DNA from: a virus
Direction: 5' to 3' (one strand)
Length of the DNA stretch: 51,730 nucleotides
IMG/VR virus record: IMGVR_UViG_3300022074_000065
Span: 1-51,730 of that record
The notes beneath the pieces were generated by a model that saw only the letters and a program-made list of their open reading frames with translations, ran no database searches and was not told the DNA's origin. Below, piece after piece: positions 43,015-50,622 of the stretch (position 1 is its first letter; each line of letters opens with the position of its first letter). The position numbers and the translations under genes are program-made.

Positions 43015-44613
43015 TTAACCTAAATTTATTATTGTGTTTGTATTATCTAAACAGTTTCTAACTTTTGCGTTTCCTGTAACTGCAAATGTTCCACCCGTAG
43101 CTCTACAGTTATATGCTACAGAATCAGTACCAAATGATCCAAAGGTTAATGCGATACAGTTATTAAGGGAAGCACTACCTGAAGATGGAATATTAAAACC
43201 TGAGAAATAAGTAGTAGTTTGACCTCCGAAATTTATAAATGTACTATGACAAACACAGAAATCGTATTTTGGTATTTCAGTAGTTGAACAACTAGTAGGT
43301 GAAAAAGAATCCGGTCCACCGGCACAGTTATTATAATAAGCAGAAACATTAGTTGAATTCGTTCCAAAAGAACTTTCTCCTGCTACACAACCAAAATATT
43401 GACCGCCTTCATCATCAGACTGAACACCAAACATATTCTCTGCTAAGTATCCCGGAGTAACAATACAATCTACAAAAGTTCCATAATTGTATATTGAGTT
43501 ATATGCAAAACTATCTTCAAAACCTCTATCTTGATTTTGACCTAACTCCATGGCAAAAGCAGTTGAATCAGGTGTGGCACCTATTATAAGTGAAGAAATA
43601 CCTATTGCACCGTTTCTTCCAAAACATCTTTTTTGTATTTTACAATCTTGATAAATTCCTGTAAGAACAGTTCCGGAGTATCCACCCCAACCATTTTGAC
43701 CTCCTGTACAATTTATAAAAGTACCGCCTAAGAATCCTGCAGCTGCACCTTCAATGCTATAAGCGTAGTAATCTAAAGACACTATGTTTTTATAAGTAAT
43801 CCAATTTAAATTACTTCCTATTTGAAACTCGCTACCTACCCCTCTTTGATTTTCTTGTCGTAGACCTTGTATTGTTATACCAACGCTTGGATTATCTGCT
43901 CCTGATCTTATTATAACATTAGCTCCTTGTATTTCTACATCAGCGATACCTGAAACAGAAGTAACATTCACATAATCATCTACAACAAAATCCTTACCTC
44001 CTAAGTCGTAACGACCTGATGCTATATAAAGAGTTGCAGGAATTACATCTACAAATTGAAAAGGAAAATTATTTGATCCGTCTGTAGGTAACCCACTAGT
44101 AATTTCAGTACCATCTGCTTCATAAAGTCTCATACTATAAACATATGTATCATAAAGCTCTCCACCGGGGTCAAGAACATAACCATCAACAACAAATGTA
44201 ATAGGTCTTACAGCTCCACCGGCTATATCTGTTTCATAAACCCAAGTTTGACCAAGTGTCGTAGGAGCGTAAGGCTTAGTTGAACTTGTGTATAATTGTA
44301 TCTGCCAACCATACTGAGCAGACCAACTATTATAATCGTAAGTTTGGTAGCTATATAATAGAATAGAGGTGTTGTCAACTATTTTTGTGACTGCCTCATC
44401 ATAAGCTTTTAATAATGTTGCTCCATTTTCCAAAGGGGTACCCCCTGAAGTTGCTAAAACTGAATGAGCTCCGTTTAAACCTCCAACTGATTCAGCAATA
44501 TCAGCCATAGTAAATGCTTGACGTTGTGCATTTAATTGAGCAGAGCCTTTATTCTCTGTATCTACAGCACCTGCGACTGTATGAAATTTTTGTGTGTTTG
44601 GGATTAATGCCAT
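43015..44613 (-). CDS. tail fibre with shared anchor module and beta-helix body (member 3)
   Basis: 532 residues. The anchor (1-45) starts MALIPNTQKFHTVAGAVDTE. A linker helix (ENGATLLKAYDEAVTKIVD) and a beta domain (~80-200) follow, then YVNVTSVSGIADVEIQGANV, the strand that opens the helix body in all three large members. Residues ~255-500 repeat a turn with F-I-N-C or Y-N-C (GGTFINCTGGQNGWGGYSG; GTFVDCIVTPGYLAENMFG), as in right-handed beta-helices. The end GNAKVRNCLDNTNTIINLG matches member 2. Probable receptor-binding spike. It may have depolymerase activity, but no catalytic set can be named. Confidence 0.7.
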   Translation of the reverse strand: MALIPNTQKFHTVAGAVDTENKGSAQLNAQRQAFTMADIAESVGGLNGAHSVLATSGGTPLENGATLLKAYDEAVTKIVDNTSILLYSYQTYDYNSWSAQYGWQIQLYTSSTKPYAPTTLGQTWVYETDIAGGAVRPITFVVDGYVLDPGGELYDTYVYSMRLYEADGTEITSGLPTDGSNNFPFQFVDVIPATLYIASGRYDLGGKDFVVDDYVNVTSVSGIADVEIQGANVIIRSGADNPSVGITIQGLRQENQRGVGSEFQIGSNLNWITYKNIVSLDYYAYSIEGAAAGFLGGTFINCTGGQNGWGGYSGTVLTGIYQDCKIQKRCFGRNGAIGISSLIIGATPDSTAFAMELGQNQDRGFEDSFAYNSIYNYGTFVDCIVTPGYLAENMFGVQSDDEGGQYFGCVAGESSFGTNSTNVSAYYNNCAGGPDSFSPTSCSTTEIPKYDFCVCHSTFINFGGQTTTYFSGFNIPSSGSASLNNCIALTFGSFGTDSVAYNCRATGGTFAVTGNAKVRNCLDNTNTIINLG

Positions 44614-44620
44614 GGTTTAT
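44576..44620. repeat. 45-bp exact repeat, copy A (5' end of fibre 3)
   Basis: Identical by eye to 46438-46482. It covers the first 13 codons of the fibre gene, its ATG and 7 bases upstream. A 19-base part also occurs at the start of member 4. Identity at DNA level beyond what the protein needs points to recent duplication or recombination between fibre genes. Confidence 0.85.
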
Positions 44621-44632
44621 ATTTTAAAGTTT

Positions 44633-44983
44633 TTAAAATCTTTTTTGAATTAAGTTGCTGCCTATATAATAATTAAAAATACCTGAATACTCTATACCTC
44701 TATCGCTTGTCACTTCTCTCATAACTTCAATAGCAGATAGATTGTAATAAGACAAATCCATTCCTTTTTTTAGCCTTACTTCTAGTGCATTTAACCAAGC
44801 AAGATCATCTTCCGTTGGATCTTCAATACTTTTACTAACTACATTTTTTATAGTGCTTTTCTTTAACTCTAAATCTTCTTGAGTATCAGGTACGCTGTTT
44901 ATAATTTCCTGTTCCTGTTCTGTTGGTTTATATGGAATTTTAACTTTCCAATCTCTTTTGTTTAACTTGTTAAATTTTTTCAT
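44633..44983 (-). CDS. fibre partner protein, W..YxPTxxE family (copy 2)
   Basis: 116 residues. RDWKVKIPYKPTEQEQEIIN carries the family motif. Helices with PTEDDLAWLNALEVRLKKG parallel PSAEDVEMLDQLYLKLIG in copy 3. The last 45 residues are a different beta-like end. It starts 7 bases after the fibre at 44991 ends. The conserved front and variable back suggest that the front docks to a common part of the fibre while the back matches its own fibre. Confidence 0.6.
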   Translation of the reverse strand: MKKFNKLNKRDWKVKIPYKPTEQEQEIINSVPDTQEDLELKKSTIKNVVSKSIEDPTEDDLAWLNALEVRLKKGMDLSYYNLSAIEVMREVTSDRGIEYSGIFNYYIGSNLIQKRF

Positions 44984-44990
44984 GTTACTT

Positions 44991-46475
44991 TTAGTTTAAA
45001 TTTATTGTATTGTAACTTCCATCAATAGAGTTTCTTATTATACCCGAGCCTGATGTAGCAAAGCTTCCGCCTGTTACACAATTAATGACAACACCATATG
45101 CTGTTGATCCAAAGCCATTACCCTCAGATATGCAGCCTATATAAGTTCCTCTAGATGATTGATTTGCAGTAGGTGAATACCCAAAATTATCATTACCTGC
45201 AGACGTACAGTAATAATATTTAGACTGATCTGTATCAGCATCAACTGAACTAGTGTTATTAGATCCAAAATTACTACCTGTGGTTCCACCTCCGTTAGAT
45301 ACGAAACCATGACAGTTAATAAAAGTACCACTGTTTTTGTCACTACCTGAACCAAAATTATTCTGTCCATAAGCACGACAGTTTTCAAAATAAGCAATAA
45401 CATCATCAGAATTGTGTCCAAAAGCATTATCTCCTGCAGTACAGTTAATAAACGTTCCTCCACATTGTGTAGTAAAAGACCCAAAACCACCATTTGCAGG
45501 AAAATCGCCTCCATCTATCGAGCAACCCTCAAAATAACCGGATGAAATTGAACCCGAACCGCCTGCAAAACCGTTACTTCCTATACAATTTATAAATGTT
45601 CCGGAAGCATTTTTACCGACACCTTGACCGAAGCTACCGCCATGGCAGTCAATAAAAGTACTTGACTGATTAGCTCCTCCTGCTTCAGAAGAAAAGGAAC
45701 TAAAATTCGTAGATTTTATGTTTTTAAAAGTTACAAGACTCAAACCTTCTTCAATATATAAATAATTATCATCACCTATAAGTAAATTAGCATAAAAAAT
45801 ATTATCAAAATTAGCCTCAGGTTTTATTATGACATTTGCTCCATAAATATGTACATCTCTTTCGCCTGTTAATGAAGTTATAGAAACCAAGTCTTCTACT
45901 ACAAGATTAGAGGGTATTTCGTAATCTCCCGGACCAATCATTAAATAAGAAAGTTTTGTTGTACCACCATAAACCGGGATTTGAGTGAAATCAAAAACTA
46001 GGTTGTCTTGGGGATTTCCGGAAGTATCTGTAATATATACAGCTAAAGCTCCACTTGAATTAACCATTTCTATTCTCCAAACAAGTGTTTGAGCCGGGAC
46101 AGTTCCATAGCTAACTGTGTAATTTACGTTTATAGCAACATCTGCAGGATTTACACCTACCGTATCAAAGATATAATACTGACCATTCCCTCTATCTACC
46201 TGTCTACCTGCTACATAATTAGTAATACCTCTAGTATCTATAGATTTTGATGCAGCGTCTGTATATGCTGCTAGCAACGCTACTCCGTTTTCTTGAGGTG
46301 TCCCATCAGCTTTTACATAAACTGAAACGCTGCTATCTACTCCGCCTACAGTATCAGCAATGTCTTGCATAGTGAATGCTTCTCGCTTAGCATTTAACTG
46401 AGCAGATCCTTTGTTTTCTGTGTCTACAGTAGAAGCTACTGTATGAAATTTTTGTGTGTTTGGGATTAATGCCAT
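44991..46475 (-). CDS. tail fibre with shared anchor module and beta-helix body (member 2)
   Basis: 494 residues. The anchor (1-45) begins MALIPNTQKFHTVASTVDTE. A middle beta domain includes LMIGPGDYEIPSNLVVEDLV and then VHIYGANVIIKPEANF. Residues ~225-450 are at least eight turns of ~25 residues with x-F-I-N-C or Y-x-x-C and F-G corners (SGTFINCIGSNGFAGGSGS; AYFENCRAYGQNNFGSGS), a clear parallel beta-helix. The tail GIIRNSIDGSYNTINLN matches member 3. Likely a trimeric receptor-binding spike. The gene is followed by its own partner gene. Confidence 0.7.
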   Translation of the reverse strand: MALIPNTQKFHTVASTVDTENKGSAQLNAKREAFTMQDIADTVGGVDSSVSVYVKADGTPQENGVALLAAYTDAASKSIDTRGITNYVAGRQVDRGNGQYYIFDTVGVNPADVAINVNYTVSYGTVPAQTLVWRIEMVNSSGALAVYITDTSGNPQDNLVFDFTQIPVYGGTTKLSYLMIGPGDYEIPSNLVVEDLVSITSLTGERDVHIYGANVIIKPEANFDNIFYANLLIGDDNYLYIEEGLSLVTFKNIKSTNFSSFSSEAGGANQSSTFIDCHGGSFGQGVGKNASGTFINCIGSNGFAGGSGSISSGYFEGCSIDGGDFPANGGFGSFTTQCGGTFINCTAGDNAFGHNSDDVIAYFENCRAYGQNNFGSGSDKNSGTFINCHGFVSNGGGTTGSNFGSNNTSSVDADTDQSKYYYCTSAGNDNFGYSPTANQSSRGTYIGCISEGNGFGSTAYGVVINCVTGGSFATSGSGIIRNSIDGSYNTINLN

Positions 46476-46482
46476 GGTTTAT
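46438..46482. repeat. 45-bp exact repeat, copy B (5' end of fibre 2)
   Basis: Second copy of the stretch at 44576-44620; the two are 1862 bases apart in the same orientation. Unequal recombination between them would delete exactly one fibre-partner pair (fibre 2 body plus partner 2), leaving a reading frame intact. Confidence 0.85.
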
Positions 46483-46483
46483 T

Positions 46484-46897
46484 TTATAATGTTATCTTTT
46501 TATATTCTGTTTCGTCTTTTTGTTTGTATAAAATTTCTGAATGAACTTCAGAACTAGTAGCAATTATTGAACCTTCAACATCTAATTCAGATGAATCAAT
46601 TCCATATAATTCCCACAAGATATTTAAATAAGTATTTACAACATTTAAATCTTTTTCTTCAAGTTCCAATCTGTATTTTAATTGAAGCTCTTTAAGTTTT
46701 AAACTTTCTTCTTGTGAAGGATTACCATTAATAAATAGTAATTTATTTTCTTCTTCAGTAGGTTGATAGTTGAACATTAACTTCCAATCTGAATTTATTT
46801 TTTCTTTAACAAAAACTTTTTTTTCTCCATCAGAAATGTGACTTAAAATTTCGCTTACATTTATTTCGCTATTTTTTCTTTTAAATAAGTTTTCCAT
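46484..46897 (-). CDS. fibre partner protein, W..YxPTxxE family (copy 1)
   Basis: 137 residues, with ~28 extra N-terminal residues compared with the other copies. SDWKLMFNYQPTEEENKLLF carries the motif; a helical middle (EESLKLKELQLKYRLELEEK, DLNVVNTYLNILWELYG) and a divergent C-terminus (VEGSIIATSSEVHSEILY) follow. It lies 20 bases after the fibre at 46918, within the same run. Same proposed role as the other copies. Confidence 0.58.
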   Translation of the reverse strand: MENLFKRKNSEINVSEILSHISDGEKKVFVKEKINSDWKLMFNYQPTEEENKLLFINGNPSQEESLKLKELQLKYRLELEEKDLNVVNTYLNILWELYGIDSSELDVEGSIIATSSEVHSEILYKQKDETEYKKITL

Positions 46898-46917
46898 TTT
46901 TTTATATTATAAAATTA

Positions 46918-48498
46918 TTAAGGTAATGTTACTGATGTCCAAGTAAATTTTGCCAAGCAATTTGTTAATTTTCCTGTTCCATTAACTGACCATTGTGATG
47001 CTACTGTATTAAAAACTAGTCCTCCATCTGTAACAGCGGTAACACCACCGCTTACGTCTAATATACAATTATAAAGTTCTTTATCTTCAATAGCTCCTGA
47101 TGCATTTATAAAGCTTTGGTCTTGCCCTTTACAATAATAATATTTAGGAGATGCACCTTGAGTACCTCCTGTAAAACATTGATTTGTTCCGTTACAGTAT
47201 TCATATCTTGGACATTCATTATTATAACAATTCGTTCCAAATGAAGAAGTACCTGCGTTACACGCATAGAATACAGCACTTGTTAAAATAGCATCTGCTG
47301 AATTAGCAAAACAAAATACATATCCTTTACAAAAATAGTACTCTGCTCTTACGCTTAAAGCTTGTCTACCAAATGAATATTGGTTTGCTTCACAGTTATA
47401 ATATTTTCCCCTTTCAATATTAATTTGATGACCAAAACTATAATCAAATCCTTTACATCTATAATGTCTAGCATAATTATTATTTCCGACTCCTTGACCA
47501 AAAGAGTAAAAACCACCTTCACAATCCATAATTTCATGAGTAAGCTGTCCTGTATTCCCCGGTTTAATAGAAAACGCATTCCATCCGTAAGATTTGCAAT
47601 TTGAAACAACAAGTCTTGTATTGTCGGCTCCTATAAATATAGAGAATAAACCGGTGTCTGTATAATCTTCATTACCGGGATTTGATGTTATTACTGTACT
47701 TAATCCATTTATATAAGTATTAAATTCATTGTTTACATTTCCTGCTTGAATATCTACGTTTGCACCTTGTATGATTACGTCAGATTGACCTGTTGATGAA
47801 GTTACATTTACATATTCTCCATCTAAAATCCAATCTTGCTCTATCTCATAGATTCCGGGTTCAATTATTAAATTTGCAGCTACAGGTGACAAAATAGGAA
47901 TAAGTCCTGCTGCAAAACCTCCTGTAGTATTGTTGGGAGGAAATGGAGCCGGAGAGCCTGATCCACCTGTGCCTACAAGCTCAGTTCCATCTTCCTTATA
48001 ATATCTTACTGACCAACCATCAGCAGATGGTGCAGGAATACCATTTCCACCGGCTTCTACTACAGCTGTAAGTACTATCATTTCATTAACACCTCCGTTA
48101 TCTATAATTGCAGTACCTTTATATGTATATCCTCCTTCAGGAATATAAGGCAACGGAAAGAATGGCAAAAATTTTCCTATACTCCAAACCCCGTATGGTA
48201 TACCTTGGTCAGTTCCTACCCATGTCGTTGTAGCAAGAACATATTGCGTTGACGATAGTATAGAGGATACTTTAGTTTTAGCTTCTTCATAACCTTTTAA
48301 TAAAGCTACTCCGTTTTCTTTTGGTGTACCGTCAGATGCAACATAAACATTGTTAGTTCCTGATAGCCCTGCGGTATCTATAATATCTTGCATGGTAAAA
48401 GATTTTCTATCTGCGTTAGCTAATCTTGAACCTTTATTAGAAGTATCCACATCACCTGATTGTGTGTGGAACTGTTGATTAAGTGGTATTAATGCCAT
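46918..48498 (-). CDS. tail fibre with diverged anchor module and beta-helix body (member 1)
   Basis: 526 residues. The anchor MALIPLNQQFHTQSGDVDTS, then NKGSRLANADRKSFTMQDII, is the most diverged of the large members. A Pro/Gly-rich segment (~85-200) is followed by LIIEPGIYEIEQDWILDGEY and DVIIQGANVDIQAGNV, as in members 2 and 3. The body (~270-470) repeats Y-x-C turns (NYARHYRCKGFDYSFGHQIN; RGKYYNCEANQYSFGRQ). The end is GTGKLTNCLAKFTWTSVTLP. First fibre after the TATCTTTG box at 48710. Confidence 0.7.
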   Translation of the reverse strand: MALIPLNQQFHTQSGDVDTSNKGSRLANADRKSFTMQDIIDTAGLSGTNNVYVASDGTPKENGVALLKGYEEAKTKVSSILSSTQYVLATTTWVGTDQGIPYGVWSIGKFLPFFPLPYIPEGGYTYKGTAIIDNGGVNEMIVLTAVVEAGGNGIPAPSADGWSVRYYKEDGTELVGTGGSGSPAPFPPNNTTGGFAAGLIPILSPVAANLIIEPGIYEIEQDWILDGEYVNVTSSTGQSDVIIQGANVDIQAGNVNNEFNTYINGLSTVITSNPGNEDYTDTGLFSIFIGADNTRLVVSNCKSYGWNAFSIKPGNTGQLTHEIMDCEGGFYSFGQGVGNNNYARHYRCKGFDYSFGHQINIERGKYYNCEANQYSFGRQALSVRAEYYFCKGYVFCFANSADAILTSAVFYACNAGTSSFGTNCYNNECPRYEYCNGTNQCFTGGTQGASPKYYYCKGQDQSFINASGAIEDKELYNCILDVSGGVTAVTDGGLVFNTVASQWSVNGTGKLTNCLAKFTWTSVTLP

Positions 48499-48506
48499 AT
48501 TACTTT

Positions 48507-48695
48507 TTATTTACTGCAGCCAAAGTTTTTTGCAAAATTTGCCATCTTGACCACACTTGGGTTGTATTTACTTTTTCTTTTCATTACAGCACTTGCTGCA
48601 CTACAGACAGATTTGTTAGGCATGTTTTTCTTTGCCCAAGCTGTAAATTTACCTGCGTTGGATTTTTTAATTTTTATGTCTGCCTTCTTTGCCAT
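48507..48695 (-). CDS. 62-residue basic protein, unknown
   Basis: MAKKADIKIKKSNAGKFTAW then AKKNMPNKSVCSAASAVMKR, ending MANFAKNFGCSK: Lys-rich, helical, with two cysteines. The pattern K-I-K...GKFT-A-K, then S-x-V-K-x-A-N-FAKN, is familiar from small proteins of many marine phages and is often found near structural genes; the function is unknown to me. First gene after the box at 48710, 8 bases before fibre 1. Probably a virion-packed DNA-associated protein. Confidence 0.6.
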   Translation of the reverse strand: MAKKADIKIKKSNAGKFTAWAKKNMPNKSVCSAASAVMKRKSKYNPSVVKMANFAKNFGCSK

Positions 48696-48709
48696 ATTAT
48701 TTTATCATA

Positions 48710-48717
48710 CAAAGATA
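48710..48717 (-). promoter_or_regulatory. TATCTTTG box before the fibre array
   Basis: TATCTTTG followed by TATGATAAAA on the minus strand, in the 22-base gap after the 96-residue gene. The predicted start near 48706 gives a leader of about 11 bases before the ATG at 48695. Confidence 0.62.
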
Positions 48718-49008
48718 CTAATATTTTCCTTGTCTATTTTTCGGAGATGACTTTGTGCTTCCTCCTTTTCCTGCCCATAATTTTTTACATGCCCAATAAC
48801 GAGCTGTAAGTTTAGATTTAGCAGTCCCACACTTGTGTCTAGCTCGGAACGATTTCCTAGCTGCTGCACTATAGTTATGACCATAACCTTTAGCACCAAA
48901 GTGAATTAGTTTTTCTTTTCCACCTTCACAAGCCTTAACCATTTTTTTCTTACCGGCTCTGTCTGAAGCAACAACTCTGTTGCATTTCATTTTACTTTTA
49001 TCTGCCAT
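48718..49008 (-). CDS. Cys/Lys-rich 96-residue protein of a widespread phage type
   Basis: MKCNRVVASDRAGKKKMVKA, CEGGKEKLIHFGAKGYGHNY and ARKSFRARHKCGTAKSKLTA followed by RYWACKKLW form one conserved pattern that I know from marine phages and some giant viruses, without a known function. Four cysteines and many basic residues suggest a zinc-bound nucleic-acid binder. The C-terminal GSTKSSPKNRQGKY is disordered. It lies in the cluster of small basic genes and ends one base before the fibre-unit promoter box. Confidence 0.65.
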   Translation of the reverse strand: MADKSKMKCNRVVASDRAGKKKMVKACEGGKEKLIHFGAKGYGHNYSAAARKSFRARHKCGTAKSKLTARYWACKKLWAGKGGSTKSSPKNRQGKY

Positions 49009-49013
49009 TTTTA

Positions 49014-49481
49014 TTATGAATAAATTCTAATTTCAAATGGAGCAGCCTCAAGAACATCATCACTAGCAGTACCGCTTGCTCCTGTTTCAACAGTAATTAA
49101 ATCAGGCTGCGACACTTTAGCCCTTGGTTGTTCTGCATTAGGGTTAGTTGGAAAACCATAATTGATCCATATCTGAACTTTAGTTGCAGGATCAAAAATT
49201 GGACTATCCGCTGTAAGGGTATATACACCCGGACTAACTCTTCTCCATGTAAGGGTTGCACCTGTGCTATTCTCAAACAAACTTACGACTTCAGGGTCTT
49301 GAGTAGATTGCTGAGTTAGTAATGCAGAATATACATTATAGCTCACAGTACCTCCACTTTGAATAGATCCTACCGTAATATTTTTAGTTGCATCATTATC
49401 TGATTTATCGGTTATAACAATCAAATCATCGCTTGATGCATTAACGATTGGATACGAACCTGTGTTGCTTATCTTTGCCAT
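49014..49481 (-). CDS. small tail or fibre-associated beta protein
   Basis: 155 residues. The N-terminus (ISNTGSYPIVNASSDDLIVI, TDKSDNDATKNITVGSIQ) follows the pattern of phage fibre N-terminal adaptor segments (K-I-S-x-L...DDLlvItD...TkniTv). A beta domain of ~100 residues follows (LTWRRVSPGVYTLTADSPIF; PFEIRIYS). Comparable to the short anchor-module proteins but with a different anchor, so it may occupy another tail site. Confidence 0.55.
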   Translation of the reverse strand: MAKISNTGSYPIVNASSDDLIVITDKSDNDATKNITVGSIQSGGTVSYNVYSALLTQQSTQDPEVVSLFENSTGATLTWRRVSPGVYTLTADSPIFDPATKVQIWINYGFPTNPNAEQPRAKVSQPDLITVETGASGTASDDVLEAAPFEIRIYS

Positions 49482-49484
49482 AGT

Positions 49485-49739
49485 TTATCTTTTTGTAAAT
49501 TTTTTTGTTACTCTTCCTGCCTTAGTATTTGCTACTACCGTTTTACCTTTACGACCTGCAGCTTTTTTCTTACGAGCTGTCTTTGCTCTTTCTGCTTTGG
49601 TCATGGACTTAGCTTTAGCTAATGGCAAACATCGATCAGGGTTCTTTTTATTTTTACTTGTACCACAAGCTCCTTTAATAGAACCGTCAAGTCCTATACG
49701 GACCCATTTCTCTTCACGCCATTTTTTAAGTTCACCCAT
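49485..49739 (-). CDS. 84-residue basic protein, DUF6321-like
   Basis: EKWVRIGLDGSIKGACGTSK with PDRCLPLAKAKSMTKAERAK matches the pattern W-x-K-W-V-R-I...GeCG-S...CLP-aKA-s, which I associate with DUF6321, seen in phages and giant viruses. The C-terminus is strongly basic (KKAAGRKGKTVVANTKAG; RVTKKFTKR). Two cysteines could bind metal with neighbours. Function unknown; its charge suggests DNA condensation or binding inside the virion. The start overlaps the previous stop by one base (TAATG). Confidence 0.62.
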   Translation of the reverse strand: MGELKKWREEKWVRIGLDGSIKGACGTSKNKKNPDRCLPLAKAKSMTKAERAKTARKKKAAGRKGKTVVANTKAGRVTKKFTKR

Positions 49740-49897
49740 TAATATCCTGAGGATTTAGTTTTCTTTTCCATCCCGTAATTAGGATTGTTCTTCATTTTAC
49801 CTCCGTACATCTTAGCACATGATGAGGCTTGAGCTTTCCCTACTGCATTGTAAGGAAATACTTTCTTTTTTCCGCTTGGTAATTTTACTGTTGGCAT
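49739..49897 (-). CDS. 52-residue basic protein, unknown
   Basis: ATG 49897 to TAA 49741-49739. MPTVKLPSGKKKVFPYNAVG, then KAQASSCAKMYGGKMKNNPN and a Lys/Ser tail. The first half looks like a beta-hairpin and the second is disordered and basic. TAATG coupling to the next gene supports real translation. No family recognised. Confidence 0.6.
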   Translation of the reverse strand: MPTVKLPSGKKKVFPYNAVGKAQASSCAKMYGGKMKNNPNYGMEKKTKSSGY

Positions 49898-49902
49898 AAT
49901 TA

Positions 49903-50046
49903 TTATTTTATAAATTTAGCTATACGGTCAGCTGCGGTTATCTTAGGATTATTATCTACTCCATGAATAACACTTTGCCTTCCGAGGTTATTACTCTTTC
50001 CACCGTTTTTTACTCTAGGACGGTTTCCTTTTTTTAACTTACTCAT
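49903..50046 (-). CDS. 47-residue basic protein, unknown
   Basis: ATG 50046 to TAA 49905-49903. MSKLKKGNRPRVKNGGKSNN followed by a helix ITAADRIAKFIK. Gly/Lys/Asn-rich and probably disordered. It lies 3 bases after the upstream membrane-protein gene and 5 bases before the next gene, in the same tightly packed run. Confidence 0.55.
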   Translation of the reverse strand: MSKLKKGNRPRVKNGGKSNNLGRQSVIHGVDNNPKITAADRIAKFIK

Positions 50047-50049
50047 TAG

Positions 50050-50460
50050 TTATTTCTTTTTACTTGCTGTTACTTTACTTTCACCTTTTGTTACTGTTAC
50101 ATCTGTATCGGTAACGTCAACTTGCATAGGGTCATCTTCTTTATCAGACAACTCTTTAATCAAGCTTTTAATTATTTCCAATTCAGGCTTCTCTTCTTTT
50201 TCTTTAGCTCCAACAATATGTTGTAGTATTCCTATCATAGCCATAGATGCTGTAGATACAAGACCTATAACCGCAGTCAATGCACCGCCTTCTAAAAATT
50301 GTGAACTAATAACCCCTATAACTACTAATATAGTTATATAGTTAATAGCGTTCTTGCCCAAATGTTTAGATGCAATTTCTTTAGCTGTACTATTAGCATG
50401 TATCTTATCTATCTCTATCTGAGCTAGAATCTCTTCTGTCATTTTTTCTTTTGTGCTCAT
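50050..50460 (-). CDS. two-pass membrane protein, holin-like candidate
   Basis: 136 residues. A charged N-terminal helix (residues 1-35), two membrane segments (YITILVVIGVISSQFL at ~41-56 and TAVIGLVSTASMAMIGIL at ~62-79) and a long acidic C-terminal tail with VDVTDTDVTVTKGESKVTAS. Two close membrane helices with charged ends suit a class II holin, but the long tail and distance from the amidase gene are unusual; a virion or membrane-docking protein is equally possible. Confidence 0.5.
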   Translation of the reverse strand: MSTKEKMTEEILAQIEIDKIHANSTAKEIASKHLGKNAINYITILVVIGVISSQFLEGGALTAVIGLVSTASMAMIGILQHIVGAKEKEEKPELEIIKSLIKELSDKEDDPMQVDVTDTDVTVTKGESKVTASKKK

Positions 50461-50622
50461 TTATTTCTTTTTACTGCCCTTAGCGTAATTAGGGTCTTTA
50501 CAATATTTACTTGCTGCCATATTCGCATACGCTGACGGATATGTATCAAAAGTTCTCTTTGCCCAAGCTATTCCTGCTGCACAAATTTTATTTCCTTTTT
50601 TCTTTGTTCTTCCTTTTGCCAT
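50461..50622 (-). CDS. 53-residue small protein, Cys/Lys-rich
   Basis: ATG 50622 to TAA 50463-50461, overlapping the previous stop by one base (TAATG). MAKGRTKKKGNKICAAGIAW, then AKRTFDTYPSAYANMAASKY and CKDPNYAK. The pattern C-x-x-G...AK..FD.YPSAYAN..ASK.C is common in small phage and giant-virus proteins of unknown function. Basic ends with two cysteines suggest a compact nucleic-acid-binding fold. Confidence 0.62.
   Translation of the reverse strand: MAKGRTKKKGNKICAAGIAWAKRTFDTYPSAYANMAASKYCKDPNYAKGSKKK

Noticed and set aside
41955-48498. Diversity-generating retroelement as explanation for fibre variation
   Set aside because: No reverse transcriptase gene and no template/variable repeat pair with adenine-biased differences was seen in the window.
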